From Glandiceps talaboti (Eukaryota; Hemichordata; Enteropneusta; Spengelidae), in NCBI RefSeq assembly GCF_964340395.1, contig NC_135559.1, positions 21,952,121 through 22,009,620 of the forward strand: DNA of 57,500 nt, read 5' to 3'. Below are positions 14,201 to 28,800 of this stretch, one piece after another. A program made the translations under genes and the position numbers. Numbering within the stretch: position 1 is the stretch's first letter; the number at the start of each line of letters is the position of its first letter. Under the pieces are notes generated by a model. That model was not told the origin of the DNA and ran no database searches. It saw nothing but the letters and a program-made list of their open reading frames with translations.

Positions 14201-17200
14201 ATGAATACAAAATAAACCAACCTCCACTCAATAGCTTATATCAACATGTCACAACAATTGTTTTAGTTTGCGTCGTAAATAATTGAAAACTCGGTTTCCA
14301 TTGTATTCACGGTAATTTAGTCATGTGATCAGAATTGCATCATAAAATGAGTTTTGCACAATAGACATTGGAGAGAAATCTATTATTTCCACTAACCTGT
14401 TGTAGTTGCAAATAACCAATACTGGAACTTTGGAAGCTCATGGGTTCTGCAATAAAAACACGTGGGTAACGTATCATTATACATATGTTTATCTCAGTCT
14501 GTATTACTATATTCTGTATCTTGACATAGTATAATATAGTTTAAAACTACGTTGTCTATATTGTGGACAAGGGGTGAGAAAGGGGGTAACTCTATGTGCC
14601 ATGATAAGGGGAACTCCTCATAGTTCTCATCAAAACTGCTTTTGATGCATATAATTTAATTAGGGATACAAGGAAATCTAGTGTGATAGTATACCAACTA
14701 TTTATGGTATCATTACTACATCAGGTATATCGTCTGACTGACAAAAATGGTATACTATTGTCTCAATGATAAAACATACATGTTTATTTTCTGACTAACC
14801 TGTGAAAGTAATCGCGAAAGAGACACGTAAGATCATCAGCTGGCTGCGTTGAAATATGGTAGAAGTTAAACCCGTGACCAATCAAATGGACAACTGCAAG
14901 TATAGGAACAAAACACATGTATCGTTACATTTTATGTGCAAATCTGTCAGGGTATAAAATGTAGGCGTCAGACTGTCACATATATATCTATATTGAGTCA
15001 GTTTGATTATGTTATTTCGTTTTTTACACATAATAGACAGATTATGATTAATGTATTTTCCAAATATTTATGATTTATGTATCAGGGCACAATTGCGAAG
15101 TGGTCTGAGTTTATGATAGTAATCTTACTTAAATATAATTTCTTGCTGTCATTAAAAGTTGAACCTGAATAGCCTGTAAAACGATCGTTAAACAAAATAT
15201 CATAGAAGTCTGAATGAGTGGTGTCATGTATGTATGTATGTATGTATGTAAGTATGTATGTATGTATGTATGTATGTATGTATGTATGTATGTATGTATG
15301 TATGTTGTTGCTGTTGTTATTATTGTTTGTTTTTGTTGTTGTTTTTGTTTTTGTTGTTTTTGTTGTTGTTGTCATTGTTGTTGTTGTTGCCATTGTTGTA
15401 TTGTTGTGTTGTTGTATTGTTGTATAGCACTGTCAAATTCTGATGCACAATATATTACACGGGTATATTATTGTGAATATGTACATGTCTCCACTCCAAG
15501 CACTGATTCTGATTATGTCCGGGTGACGTATTTGCTAACCTCAAAAGCCATTATAATGTATAGTTTAGTGAAAGTCAGAACTTACGTGTAAATAATACAA
15601 GTGTACCAGCAAGTATTTTATGAAATGCAACTGCAGAGTCAAATGGGATGAATTTATTGAGGAAAGTACTTCTAAGGTGAGTGTTTATATTTCTACACAT
15701 TGTGACTAATAATGCTGCCATTGTATACATAATGACACTTGCAGCTCCACGTGTGACTGTAACACCATAACCAGCAATACGACGTATCCCACTGTGTTCT
15801 CTTTCGACGGAGAAATCTGAGAAAAAATGTAAATTGTACTATATGAGAAATACACACGTGTAATTACACACCATTGCCAAGATCCTGCATGAATTTTGAA
15901 CGAACATCATACATAAAAATTCCAAGATGTTAAATTCTAGCTTTTCATGAAATATTGTTTTCAGTTCAAAACACTTATTGAAAGTGTTAGAAGTTACAGA
16001 ATAATTCGGACTCCTTTTGGTAACAAACCAAATTATTAAATAAGTATTTCATAAACTTTTGTCTTTATTTGGAGAAGATTTCATCATGTATTGATACATT
16101 AGAGAAACAGTACTCGATTGATTAGATGACAAACCTTCATGTCGTTTTCATGAGACAAAGATGATATTATGTAATAGACTGTCGTAATTATTGTTATAGT
16201 ATACGCATGTGTATTAGAAAGTGTCCGAGAAATTAGAAAAAATGTAGTTTTACATATTGATTTGGCAAATAGTATGTAATGAGATGTCAACATAGGCAGT
16301 GGGGGTAAAGATAGAAGTCTGACTAAACGATGGTGGACTATCATAGGCTATTATCCCATACTAAAGCCAAGTTATTGTCTTTGAACAGAATACTAGTATA
16401 TGGATTACTACCCTAGTCGTTCTGCGTCTTGACAACCGGTCTCTCCGTCACTTGTTTTGTGGTGCTCGAAATATGAGCCAACACGCTCTAGTTAGAAATT
16501 ATTTTTCCTGGTTTTTTCTCATAACTTAGGGTCAAGAAGGGTTTTGTCACTATTCGTCTCGCGACTCGTGGTTACAAGTCCCCCTAGGTAACCCGTATTT
16601 TCCTTGGTTGAGCGAAGAAAACTGTAGGGGAATAATATCACAGTATACTTACAGTATGCTCTCTCAAGGAATATACCAGCAACGACACATACATATATAA
16701 CGAGGTAGAATATCTGTAGACGGTTGTTCTCCATGAATCGCAGAAACGATTTCCACTTTTTACTGCCGTTGGTTTCATTGGGTTGCGATGGTTTTGTTGG
16801 CAGTCTGCCTTTACTTGTTAAAGGTCTTGTTTGTCGTTTGATGCCACCATAGCCACTGTCTGGAGTATTATTGCTAATTCAACAATTAAATGACAAAGAA
16901 TAATTAATTGAATGTTTACTTTTAATTGTGTTTCTGTACTTTATGTATGTACTATCAAAATCCAGTAGTATCACTGACAGTGTTTTGTTTTCATTCAATT
17001 AATTCTTAGCTTAGATCACTAAACATGGAAACTAAAGATAAGTTGACTTTGCGTTCTTGATTTCAAGATACTATAATATTACTCAAATATAAGGTTGAGT
17101 TCATTTGAAAAAAAATCTTATTAATTCTCAGACTTCATGGTGCATATTAAATCAACTGTGGTGTGTATATCTGTAAATACGTTCAGCGAAATCAGACTAA

Positions 17201-20200
17201 AATATTGACTAATCAGCATCGAAATGTGTTAATAATTAATTTAAAAGGAACTAGATCATCCTCCTTTGCTAAATGGCTTAAAATGCATAATAACTTGTGT
17301 ATAAAGATATACTCCCTTGGAAGAAAGAGGGTTAAACTTTCTGATAAAATTTCTATGAATATGATAATATGTTATGATGTGGTTAGACCTACCTAATACG
17401 TGTCGGTGGTCTAAATGGTGTACTAGTACCACTACGTTCTTTCCACCCAAGTTGTACCTGAGCAGGTGTTGTGCATGTAGCTCCTAAAACAAAATTATAG
17501 ATTTTTTTTTAAAGGTAAGGAGTTTCTAAAGTTATAACGTTTCTTACTATTGCTTATAGTAACAAACGTATTCTGTACATCTACATTTACATCATATTAG
17601 TATATTTTTAATATTATCACTTGCCTTTTAAAGGTAAAACAGCATTCTCAAAATTATCTTTGTAATCTCCAAGCAACGTCATGAAGTTGTCAAAGGTCAG
17701 TTCATTCTCATCTGCTAGGTTAGCTTTCTTGTACATCATATTAACCATAGTCTCAAGGTTGCTGTCAGTGATATCGGCCTGGCCAAGTGACAAGGAGTTC
17801 CTTGAAGAAAAGGTTGTGTTTAATTAAGTGCTTTATTATTAGTTTCGCAGCTAAAGACTTTCAAAAATGTTCTAATCCCATGTTCTATTATTCTCTATTG
17901 TCAATGTTATAGCATGACAAGGTCATTCTAACCTAGTTTGAATGTGAATACAAATGTATATGTAAAATATTAAGTGATGAGGATGCAGTTGTGTAATGAA
18001 TATCATCAAGTTATAACCACAAAAGGAATCCTAGTAGGAATAGGATAATTCGGCGATCACGCACCTCGGTGAATTCCCTTTACTAATAGCGCCGATTTAA
18101 CAAAAAAAATATGGTTCTTTTCTGAAATCTCCCCACACGGATAATACTATCTCCAGAACTACAAATTGGCAGAATCTATTTACACACTACAAAAACTTAC
18201 TTGATCATTTTCATGAATTCTTGTTTTGTTAGTTTGCCAGCGCCATCCAAGTCGTACAGATCAAACAACATTTTACATTTATCTTCAGCTGACCCTACAG
18301 GCCAGACAATACAATACACAGAGTGTCACAGCCAATATACGTACTTTACTGATCGATACAAATGATTATTTTACATATGATGATAATTTGCACTATATAT
18401 GTTGACGTGTAAACAGTTTTTTATGTACTTTCTGTGTAGCCATCAGATCTGAGGTACCACGTTGATAAAATCATTAATTGTGTACTTTTAGATAAAACTG
18501 ACAACGACTGTACCCTTACAGTTAAAATGCTTCTCTGAATAAATGTGACCATTTATTTACCTGTGTATGACACTATTACGAGTTCAAAGAATTCCTTAAA
18601 CGAGATGTAACCATTGCCATCTGTATCAACAGATTTAAATATACGCTGAACAAAGTCGTCTTCAGGTGTCATTGAAAATGCTTCAGCAAATTCACGGACT
18701 GTAAGCTCACATTCCAAGACCTCTTTCATCTTGGGATCATTCTCAAAGTTTTCAGCGATATCTTTCTTGGAAATCTAACGTTTAGGTTACAAATAGAAAG
18801 ATTTAGACAATGTACAGTTAGCTTCATATTGTGACTCTAAGTGACTATTACCTTTAGATAAATAGTTATGAATATTAAGTGTGCATCTAATAAATGTGTA
18901 TGAAATAATTGTGTGAGAACACTAGAGGAGAAATAGAGTATCAATTTGGCGTTTCCTAGCAACCGTGCAAACTTTGCCATGTAAAATCACGAAATGGCTC
19001 TCCAGAACCCACCGTTTACGGAGGTACATATCTTTGCTGAAGTGATGTTTCCCTTATTGTCAATATTTTCAATTTAAAGAAATTCTTCATCTAAATAAGA
19101 AAAACATAAAGATTGCTAATATTCAGTGGGGATAACTAACTTGCAAATAAAAACTGAATGTATATGATTTACCTTTGAAGACAACGCTTTAAAGAACTTC
19201 TCAAGTTTCTTCTGTCTTTTCTGGTGGGTGTATGCATTATTCTTGAGGTACCTTTGAGACCGGATAACTTCCTGGTAAGGAACCCCGGCAGTCTGTAACA
19301 CAGTCTTCAAACGATTCAGGAATGTCGTCCTTTCGTTAATGTTCTCGAATAGAAGAATCTAAATCAAATTTACATAACAGTTTAATAATCAAAGGTAGGA
19401 GAACAGTTTGATTCAATTTGAATTTATGAAAGCTATGTAAATTAATTGATAACATATATAATCTATAGTAATAAAGTACATATAAGCAATACAATCCTTG
19501 AGAGAGTTTGTATTTTACAATACTATTCTTACATATTTTGCTGTTAATGGGATTTTTTCAATTGCTTTTACCAAATCAAGTGTTCATATTGGTTTTGAAG
19601 ATAGTTCCTATACTATACTTTATTTGTTAAGATATACAACAAGTGGAATACACTGTGGATTATATCAATATAATGATTACAAGGTATTCACCAAGTCACA
19701 CTCTTTTGCACAACTTAGTACCAAATACTCACCAAAACCACACTCTTTTGCACACATTAGTACCAAATACTCACCAAGTCACACTCTTTTGGACAACTTA
19801 GTATCAACATCCGTTCACCTTTATCAGTAGACACCTTTAAGGTTACTTCTGCAATGTTGTTAAAATTAAAGGACCTGATGTTACAACCCCTGCCAGTCTT
19901 GACTTGGAGGACATTGTCTGTTCCAAATTTCAGTTGTACATCTCTATTGGAGTCTTTTCCTCTCCATTCAGTGGCTGTGTACGTATAATGAATAAGTAAA
20001 TGTTCAATTATTGAGAGTATTACGATACCTATGATGTGAACTCCTTGTCATAACATTCAACATTTTAAAGTTGAACACCCGGTCTGCAACCATATAAGCT
20101 AAGCATTTCAGAGTTCGAAGCAGTTTTCAAAATCTACACATAGAGAGACACGCATCTATAGTTAAATAATGCTACAACCACCATAAAAATAGCGTCAATG

Positions 20201-21812
20201 GCGTTGTAACACAACTGTAGTTGGCTGTTGCTATGGGCGTGGTCTTGTTGCTAGGCATATTTGCATACATTTTGGAATTCTCCTCACTCATAGCACTTGG
20301 AGTACACGTGTTCAAGACATTGATTTAAACCTGTTACTCTACGTGATCAATAAGATCGACCACTGATTAGCATATATTCACTTTGTTAAATTATTGGTAT
20401 GTTCACAGTCTCCAGTGAGTATATTGTAGTTGCCAGGTCCAAATATTATACTCCAGCTACAAACATGGTGACAGATTCAAAACGGAGCTTTCGCTCAAGA
20501 TTTAGACCTGGCACTGTACACTACCAATGTATAATATTGACCACTAATTAACAGATACAATGTCTTTTTATAAGTAACTGACAAATATTTAGGGAATATA
20601 TCTTTGGTTAATGGATGTCCTATTTGCACCTAGTGCAGGTTTAACATTCTTTATACAGTCAGCTGTTTTACAACCCAATACTTCTTAATCGTTGTATCCC
20701 TCTTGACGAGAAAGAAACACGTGATGATACACACATGTGAAAATCAATGAAGACTCGTTAGTATTTTATAGTCATTAGTCAAATAAAAATGGCATTATCC
20801 AGTTATATGGGGTTCAGGTATATAAACAAATATATTTGCAAATATTCAACCTTTTGTCATTTTAACATCTTCAAGTGACACAAAGACAGGTGAGGTGGGA
20901 GTGATCTTTCCTTTCATCTTCTTCATCATTTTGATTTTCTTGTTCTTTATGACTGGTATGAACCAAAAGAAGACGATGATGACAAGTCCTAGGAAAAAAA
21001 AGAAGACAGCAAAGTATAGTAAAAGACTCATCTTTATAACAACCATGGTGAACTAGTGACTTGTGTTTACAAACAAATGACGAAATACCAAAGTATCGAC
21101 TTCAATATAGAAACACGTCTTTAACCAATGTCAGCAACGTCTTGAGACATTATACATCAGATGCACATCTACAAGAGCAAATATTCAGGTTGCTATGTAA
21201 CTCTAACATCTCACTTACGTTCTCAATGGATCTAAATGCAATGCAACAAAGGAACCATTTCCTCTATATATGTAACACTTATCCTGACTTTCCCTTTCAT
21301 ATTATTACCTAGTAAATATGCTCCAATAGCGGTATAAGACATTATGAACCATGATTCACTTCCATCAAAATAATCAAACGTTCCTAAATCAGTGCAAGGC
21401 TCCATGTCTGTCTGGTTCAATTGCTTCGGCTGTGGACATGGGTCACCTGAAATACAAACAATACTCGTTGTAGTTTATAAAGGAATTACTACACTTCTGT
21501 GTCTGCCTGATACTGTACAAAAACCTTGGGTTGTCGCACACATGTCAGTGTGTCATTAAAGAAGAGTTTACAGTTTGTAATTGCAGTTCTTCTAAATTAA
21601 TTTTACTTTTTGGAGCTGAAGTTTGAGTGAGTTAATATCCGCGGGAACAGTTGGGGTAGTAGGTTCCGTTCTTTGATTGATCTGAAGTATTGACAGTAGG
21701 CATTGCTGAATGGTGGTCAATACAGGGTGTATGAACATGTGTTTGTACATATAATGAGGAGAAGCTATCACTTTGTAGACAGTTGATGACAGGGTCGTAT
21801 AAAAACCAAGAC

Positions 21813-21843
<31 letters not shown>

Positions 21844-21953
21844 TGTATGTATGTATGTATGTATGTATGTGTGTGTGTACGTATGTCTGTATGTATGTAT
21901 GTATGTATGTATGTATGTATGTATGTATGTATGTATGTATGTGTGTATGTATG

Positions 21954-21987
<34 letters not shown>

Positions 21988-22047
21988 TGTGTATGTATGT
22001 ATGTATGTATGTATGTATGTATGTATGTATGTATGTATGTATGTATG

Positions 22048-22079
<32 letters not shown>

Positions 22080-24485
22080 TGTATGTATGTATGTGCTATT
22101 TATTTGTCCATGTTTGAAACGATGAGTGTGATTAAGCACTTTGTTTATACTTAAATATTAGCTATCACACCGGGTTTATACATCTTCCTCAGTGCAAATT
22201 TTCTGAACATTCCCCTTCTTTTAACTTACCACTATACCAATGGAATACATCTTTTTGTATATCATCAGGTCCAATATTGGTGACGTTTAAAATGATGTCA
22301 TACAAACTGATATTCCATATTTCATTTCTTTCATCTGCTGTAAATAATCTATTTGTAAAAAAAAAAACATATATATCAATAACTATTTTAAAAAATCAAA
22401 TATTCTATTTGCCACATGCTAGCTGTACCTGTACAAATGTCCTATTTAAAATACATGCAAGGCAAATGTTTGTTTATTGTACTGGGTGATACGTCACAAC
22501 GTCACAGTAGTAACTGTACCAAGGTTTGGATAACAGTTAATCTTGACACTCCAATTATATTATTAGTCGTCAGAAGTATACTACTGTGTATCATAATTTT
22601 CAACTGTTTCAACATAAAATGTGTTAGCGTCATAATATTCCACACTATGACCATATAGACTTACCCATTACGATCATTTTCAAACCAAAATCGATCCCCA
22701 TCTCTGATTTTAAGAAATTGACTCGTGAGTATGGCGTTAAACAATGGTCCTGGTCCTTGGGGTGTTGTTTCCAATAAACCACCAGTCCATATATCAACTT
22801 TGCTAATATTACCTTCATGTACATCGGATAAATCATCAAATAGCTGAGGATATAATTAAATACTAGTAGTCTAAGAGTACGATTACTATCATGTTTTAGA
22901 TAAAATGAGGTTACTTTAGTCAATACAGTGTCTTCTATATTTCCTGACCCCACAACGCTTTCCTAACATTGAGAAAACTACGCACATTTGTCCATACATT
23001 TTTAGTTTTTGAGTTTTGTTGAGGTCATCCCATTTCATTTGTATTATTATTGTAAATACCTCAGATTATCGAGAATTAATAACACCCATAATTTTACAAT
23101 ATAATATTGACGACATCACATACTTGTATACAACAATTGATGACGTCATACCTGTGGGTCGAGGTCATACAAGAATGGATTCACATCCTCCCAATCTGTA
23201 ATAGGGGGTAATCCATAATGAATTCTAGCTGTATTGTAGTTGGGTAATCCATGGTCTCGTCCTCTCTGAATATTAATAGCCATCAAGTCCCTCCGGGAAA
23301 ATTCAAGAGGACCGAACACTTTACCTGAAATCATATGAAATGTAATATCAAGAGTGTTCTCAATTGGATAAATAAGTAAACTGATTCCGTACATTAAGAA
23401 GTAATTTTAAAATGAGATTATTGAAAGTTTAGATTCTTATCGCTTACTAATGTACTTTTTAAGGGAATATAACGTTTGAGGTTGCTCTCAATAAATTGAT
23501 TTCTCAACAAATCCACCATACTACCGTAATGTTTGTACTCTTTGAATTAGACATTTAAACCTATTTGTAACTCAATATTTATTTTTAAAAAGGGATGAAA
23601 ATATTTTGTAAATTTTGAGCGATATCAGTTTTATGGTCAACAGCTTGATCTTGATTATAGCAATCCCGTGTATACACTTCACTGATAAAATAATTAAATA
23701 AAGTGATAAAAATACAAATAGATAAGTTCTCAACTACATTTTCATATTTTCATGACGTTGAACTTAAGGGTAAAATACAGGCATCGGTTAACTATTGTAA
23801 TCAACTACATCATCGCATGATTTCCAAACATGATGATCATATATCATCGTGTATTGTGATTCTTTTTGTGTTCACTTAAAACATTACCTCTAAGATCTTC
23901 AGTTATAATGTTATCTTCTCTTTCTGCTATTTGAGACGCCATACCAAGTAAGAATTCATCAATATCAGTTTCTTCAACAGCTTCCTATAACATAAATAAA
24001 GATATTAGTTGAAGTTTAACTCTACAAAACACTATTTGCACAAAACGTAGAAGTGTTACATGTAAGAGAATATTTGGTTTAATTCAACTACTATTATTCA
24101 TATAACTGAATTCGTAAAACTTGATCTTTCACAAGTGCATTATTAGATATCGTATTTAATAGTGTAATGTTTACCATCTCATGTATGTATGTATGTATGT
24201 ATGTATGTATGTATGTATGTATGTATGTGTGTGCGTGCGTGCGTGCGTGCGTACGTGCGTGCGTGCGTGCATGCGTGCATATATGTATGTATGTATGTAT
24301 GTATGTATTTATGTATGTATGTATGTATGTATGTATGTGTGCGCGCGCTCGCGTGTGTGCGTGCATGTGTGCATGGATGAGTGGATGCATAGATGGATGG
24401 ATCCATCAACCCATGCACACACACGCACGCACGCACGCGCGCGCGCACACACCCACCCACCCACCCACATACATACATACATACA

Positions 24486-24519
<34 letters not shown>

Positions 24520-24817
24520 CATACATGTACATATAAATAACTACATTACAAAAACTATAATGCAATATTTACAGTACAATATTGTACCTACCTGTGGGTT
24601 CCAATAGGTATTACATGTTCGCAAACCATGGTGTCCAGCAGAACCAGTTGCCATGGAAGTATTACGAAATTCACACTGTGCGTTCCTGTGCGATATAAAG
24701 AAATGCGATTGTTTGTATACAAATGAAAGCTGTGGGTTTTGAATTGGAGTTTATTGAGTAATTGTCTATTCCCAGTCTAGTAAAATATTAAATCTTATAA
24801 CTCTATCATGGAGGCAC

Positions 24818-24848
<31 letters not shown>

Positions 24849-25716
24849 AGTCAGTCTATCGATCTCTTTAATTAGTTATCTCCTTTGCCAATGTCTCTCT
24901 CATTACACCATGCATAAGCCAAGATATTATATTTGGACAGAAAATATGGATTGTATACCCTTGTCGTTCTATATCCAGACAATCTTTGTCTACGTCACTG
25001 GTTCTGCGGTGCTGGAAACGTAAGTCAAAACATTCCAAGTCACCATTACTTTTTCTCGATTTTTCATGCATTATGCTTAAAGAGGTACAATTATATTATT
25101 CCCCAATATTTTTCTTCATTGAGCCGGAAAATACTCATGACCTACGAGATTGTCTCTACTCGACTAGCGACTCACAGTGACAAAAAGCCCTTTAGGTCAC
25201 TACTCGATTAGCGACTCACAGTGACAAAAAGCCCTTTAGGTCACTACTCGATTAGCGACTCACAGTGACAAAAAGCCCCTTAGGTCACTACTCGATTAGC
25301 GACTCACAGTGACAAAAAGCCCCAACTACATCTGTTTGTTATTCTGACAGTGTGTATATCGGACTGTCAATCAACCTGCATATCATTTTTGTCAGGTTGT
25401 TCATTTATCGATACATTGACAACAACCTTAAAGGAAACAGCATATGGAATATTAACAAATGATATCAATCAACAATAGTTCCAATTAATAACATTTTATT
25501 TCTTTCCAAATGTTATGACAGTCGATTAATATCGTTAGTAGTTGATGTTGAATGTTATTGGATATTTACCTTCTATATACACCAGGTGGTACCAATGTGT
25601 GTCCAAATCTCATGGCAGCTGATTGGAATTCATGGGTTATACCTGGATTGACTGAAGATTGGTAGCCTGGAAATAATATACAAGTTAACATGCTCATTAT
25701 GATAAACGGTGGGTGG

Positions 25717-25814
<98 letters not shown>

Positions 25815-28800
25815 ATGTGAAATACATAAAGTACATCTGTGAAGAATGTACCTATATATTGTTTGTTAAGAGTTCTATATGTATATGTTTCAACCATTCA
25901 GCTAAAATATGACGTCATTTGATTGTATCCTTACCTGAGTATTCAGGTACAGTGTCATTAAGCCATGCCGGTAACCAGTCGTATACGACAATTTTCTGTG
26001 GAAACAATAGTTTGAGAAGTGTTTGATATTTTGAATAATATATATTCTATCCTTCGATCACTGCATACAGTCAAGTATACCTTAAAATACACTGACTAAT
26101 GGTTTTGAAAAACTAATTTGAAATTTTAAGTGACGTATCAAACGTTACCTGATGAGTTGCTACAACCCATTTCCTAGCTGTTAGAAATATCCGTTCATCA
26201 TCCCAGTCTGGATGTTTTTCATGAAATCTATCTGCCAATACGTTATGCCAACGAAACAATAACACGCCGAATGTCAACAGGAATGGATTCTCATTTCCAC
26301 GTGGATTCCCAAGCACTGTATTATTAAAGATAATTAGAACAGAAGTGAGATAGGATTTCATAAACACTAATAGTACATGTATTATGTCTTCAATAAAACA
26401 CTATAAACTTTATTCAATGAAACAGGGACTGCATTATATTGTAGACTGTCATATAGCATTGCATTGTATAGTATTGTATTGTATTGTATTGTGTTGTGTT
26501 GTGTTGTGTTGTGTTGTGTTGTGTTGTGTTGTGTTGTGTTGTGTTGTATTGTATTGTATTGTATAGTGTTGTGTTGTATTGTATTGTATTGTATTGTATT
26601 GTATTGTATTGTATTGTATTGTATTGTATTGTATTGTGCACGGGTGAGGGCTCGCTTTTTAGAAATCGGCTCTCGAGGGAGGGCCGTATTTTAGAAAATT
26701 GGATTAGAGGGAGGGTCACTTTTTACTTTGACTCATTGTATTGACTAACATTGCATTATTTTGAGTCTTTTGTCATCCCATCGCTCCAATCCCATTGCTG
26801 CCATTTGGGTTATGGTTAGGATTAGGATTACGGTTAGGGTTAGGTACCCATGGTATCAGGTTAGGGTTAGGTACCCATGATATCAGCAAATAGTTAGGGT
26901 TAGGTACCCATGATATCAGCAAATAGTTAGGTTTAGGTACCCATGATATCAGCAAATAGTTAGGATTAGGTACCCATGATATCAGCAAATAGTTAGGTTT
27001 AGGTACCCATGATATCAGCAAATAGTTAGGATTAGGTACCCATGATATCAGCAAATAGTTAGGATTAGGTACCCATGATATCAGCAAATAGTTAGGGTTA
27101 TAGGTACCCATGATATCAGCCAATATCAAATTGCTGCTGACATCTATGTAATGAATTAATAGTTAGTTGTGGTGTGAGGAGAGGAGTGGGTCTCTCAGGT
27201 GTAAAACGAGAATAGTTTGACAAAATACTACGGATAATGTTGTGCACATAATGACCCCAGTCTCGACAATGACGGTAGTGTACCAATGTAATGTTGAGAG
27301 TTCAGCTCAGCCAATGACATCCATACACAGGTACTTAATGCAATGCTTTCACACACATCCACATGGTGGTAGTAGTGGGAAATAACAATTCCTTTGAAAC
27401 TTACAAAATTGATAGCAGCGGTGGGATTAAATCCCTACCAATAATTCTGGGACTCGTGTCCTTTTACATTTCTGACATCATATTAACCCACATTTTGAAC
27501 TACTTTATCAAAGGGAGTGTCATGTTTTAGTGAAAGACAGTTGAAGGAGGGTCACCTTTTAGTACAACGGAATTAGGGGAAGGTCCCATTCTACGCTACA
27601 GCCCAAGCCTGATCCCTCTCCCCTGTAATGACGGAAGGTTCCTTAACATATACGTATACACAATCTATGTTTGGATCGTTATTTACAATATATGAGATCT
27701 AAGAATCAGAAATGTTGCCGTCTTATTTTAAAAATATTGTAATATGGTAAATATACTATTAATTCCATCTTATTTTATTTGAACATTTTGCCTTTAAACT
27801 TTGCTATACATAATTGTAATAAAAATATACTCACTGTAGAACCTTTCAGCGTTTTTAAGATAATGATCTCTAGGTGGAGGGGGATTGGCCATGGGTAATC
27901 CGATGTCATTCAGGGCTGGAAATCTACCATCTTCTGAAGACTTTAGTTTACCGTCTTCAAATGTCCGTAATGCATCTGTCCAAGATTTAGATATACCATA
28001 TACTAGACCTCCATCTATCCATGGTGTGATTTCATTAATCTATAAAGAATTATTTTAGTGAATTTCAAGCTTTATTGGTCAGTTAATGACTACGAGTACA
28101 AATAAAAACACTTCAACTACTTTAGAAACAAAAGTAGATTCCATATGCAACAGGTGATGAAGTAAAAAATATACAAACATTTTAAGCAGTGTTTTAATAA
28201 TCACTTTTCGATTCTGTTCTTTTAAGGAACTTCCATCATAAATTTGATCATTAATCCAAATGAACCTCTATATTTAGGTTTGACATTTGATATAATCAGA
28301 CCAAACACTTTCTTGTTCTCTGGGTACATTTGATATTATCATACCAAACACTTACTTGTTCTCTGGGTACATTTGATATTATCATACCAAACACTTACTT
28401 GTTCTCTGGATACATTTGATAATATCAGACCAAACACTTACTTGTTCTCTGGGTACATTTGGAGAATAACCTGTTGATGTCTGTTGATGTCTTGTTCTCA
28501 GTAATGGGATATATACATCACCTTTACCATCTGGATCAAAGTCGGGATCTCCTTTAGGAATAGGAATGTTGAAATATTCCGGTGGACATCCGGGTCTTTG
28601 GGCATCCAGAATCTCTTCCACAATTTGTTGTCCTAGATGAAAAATGAAAGGTCATAGGTCAGTCATTCAGTGAACTATTGGCAATGTACAAATTTAAATA
28701 TACAATTTTCTACTATTTCTATCATTTTTGTGAACTTAAAGAGGCTATAAGGTTGGGAAATGAAAAAAACTTAGACCGAATCAGTATTTGTTAGTCAAAA

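Noticed and set aside
19498-19830. 110-codon plus-strand ORF with [12 protein letters not shown] repeats
   Set aside because: Antisense of DUOX exon 16 and its duplicated donor segments.
21768-22154. 123-codon ORFs on both strands (MYVC / THIH repeats)
   Set aside because: Translation of (ATGT)n in a DUOX intron.
24167-24607. 146-codon plus-strand and 128-codon minus-strand ORFs
   Set aside because: Translation of compound microsatellites with no unique domain.
26773-27129. 118-codon minus-strand ORF with PNYLLISWV repeats
   Set aside because: Frame kept open by a 33-bp repeat; no start context, splice sites or known domain.
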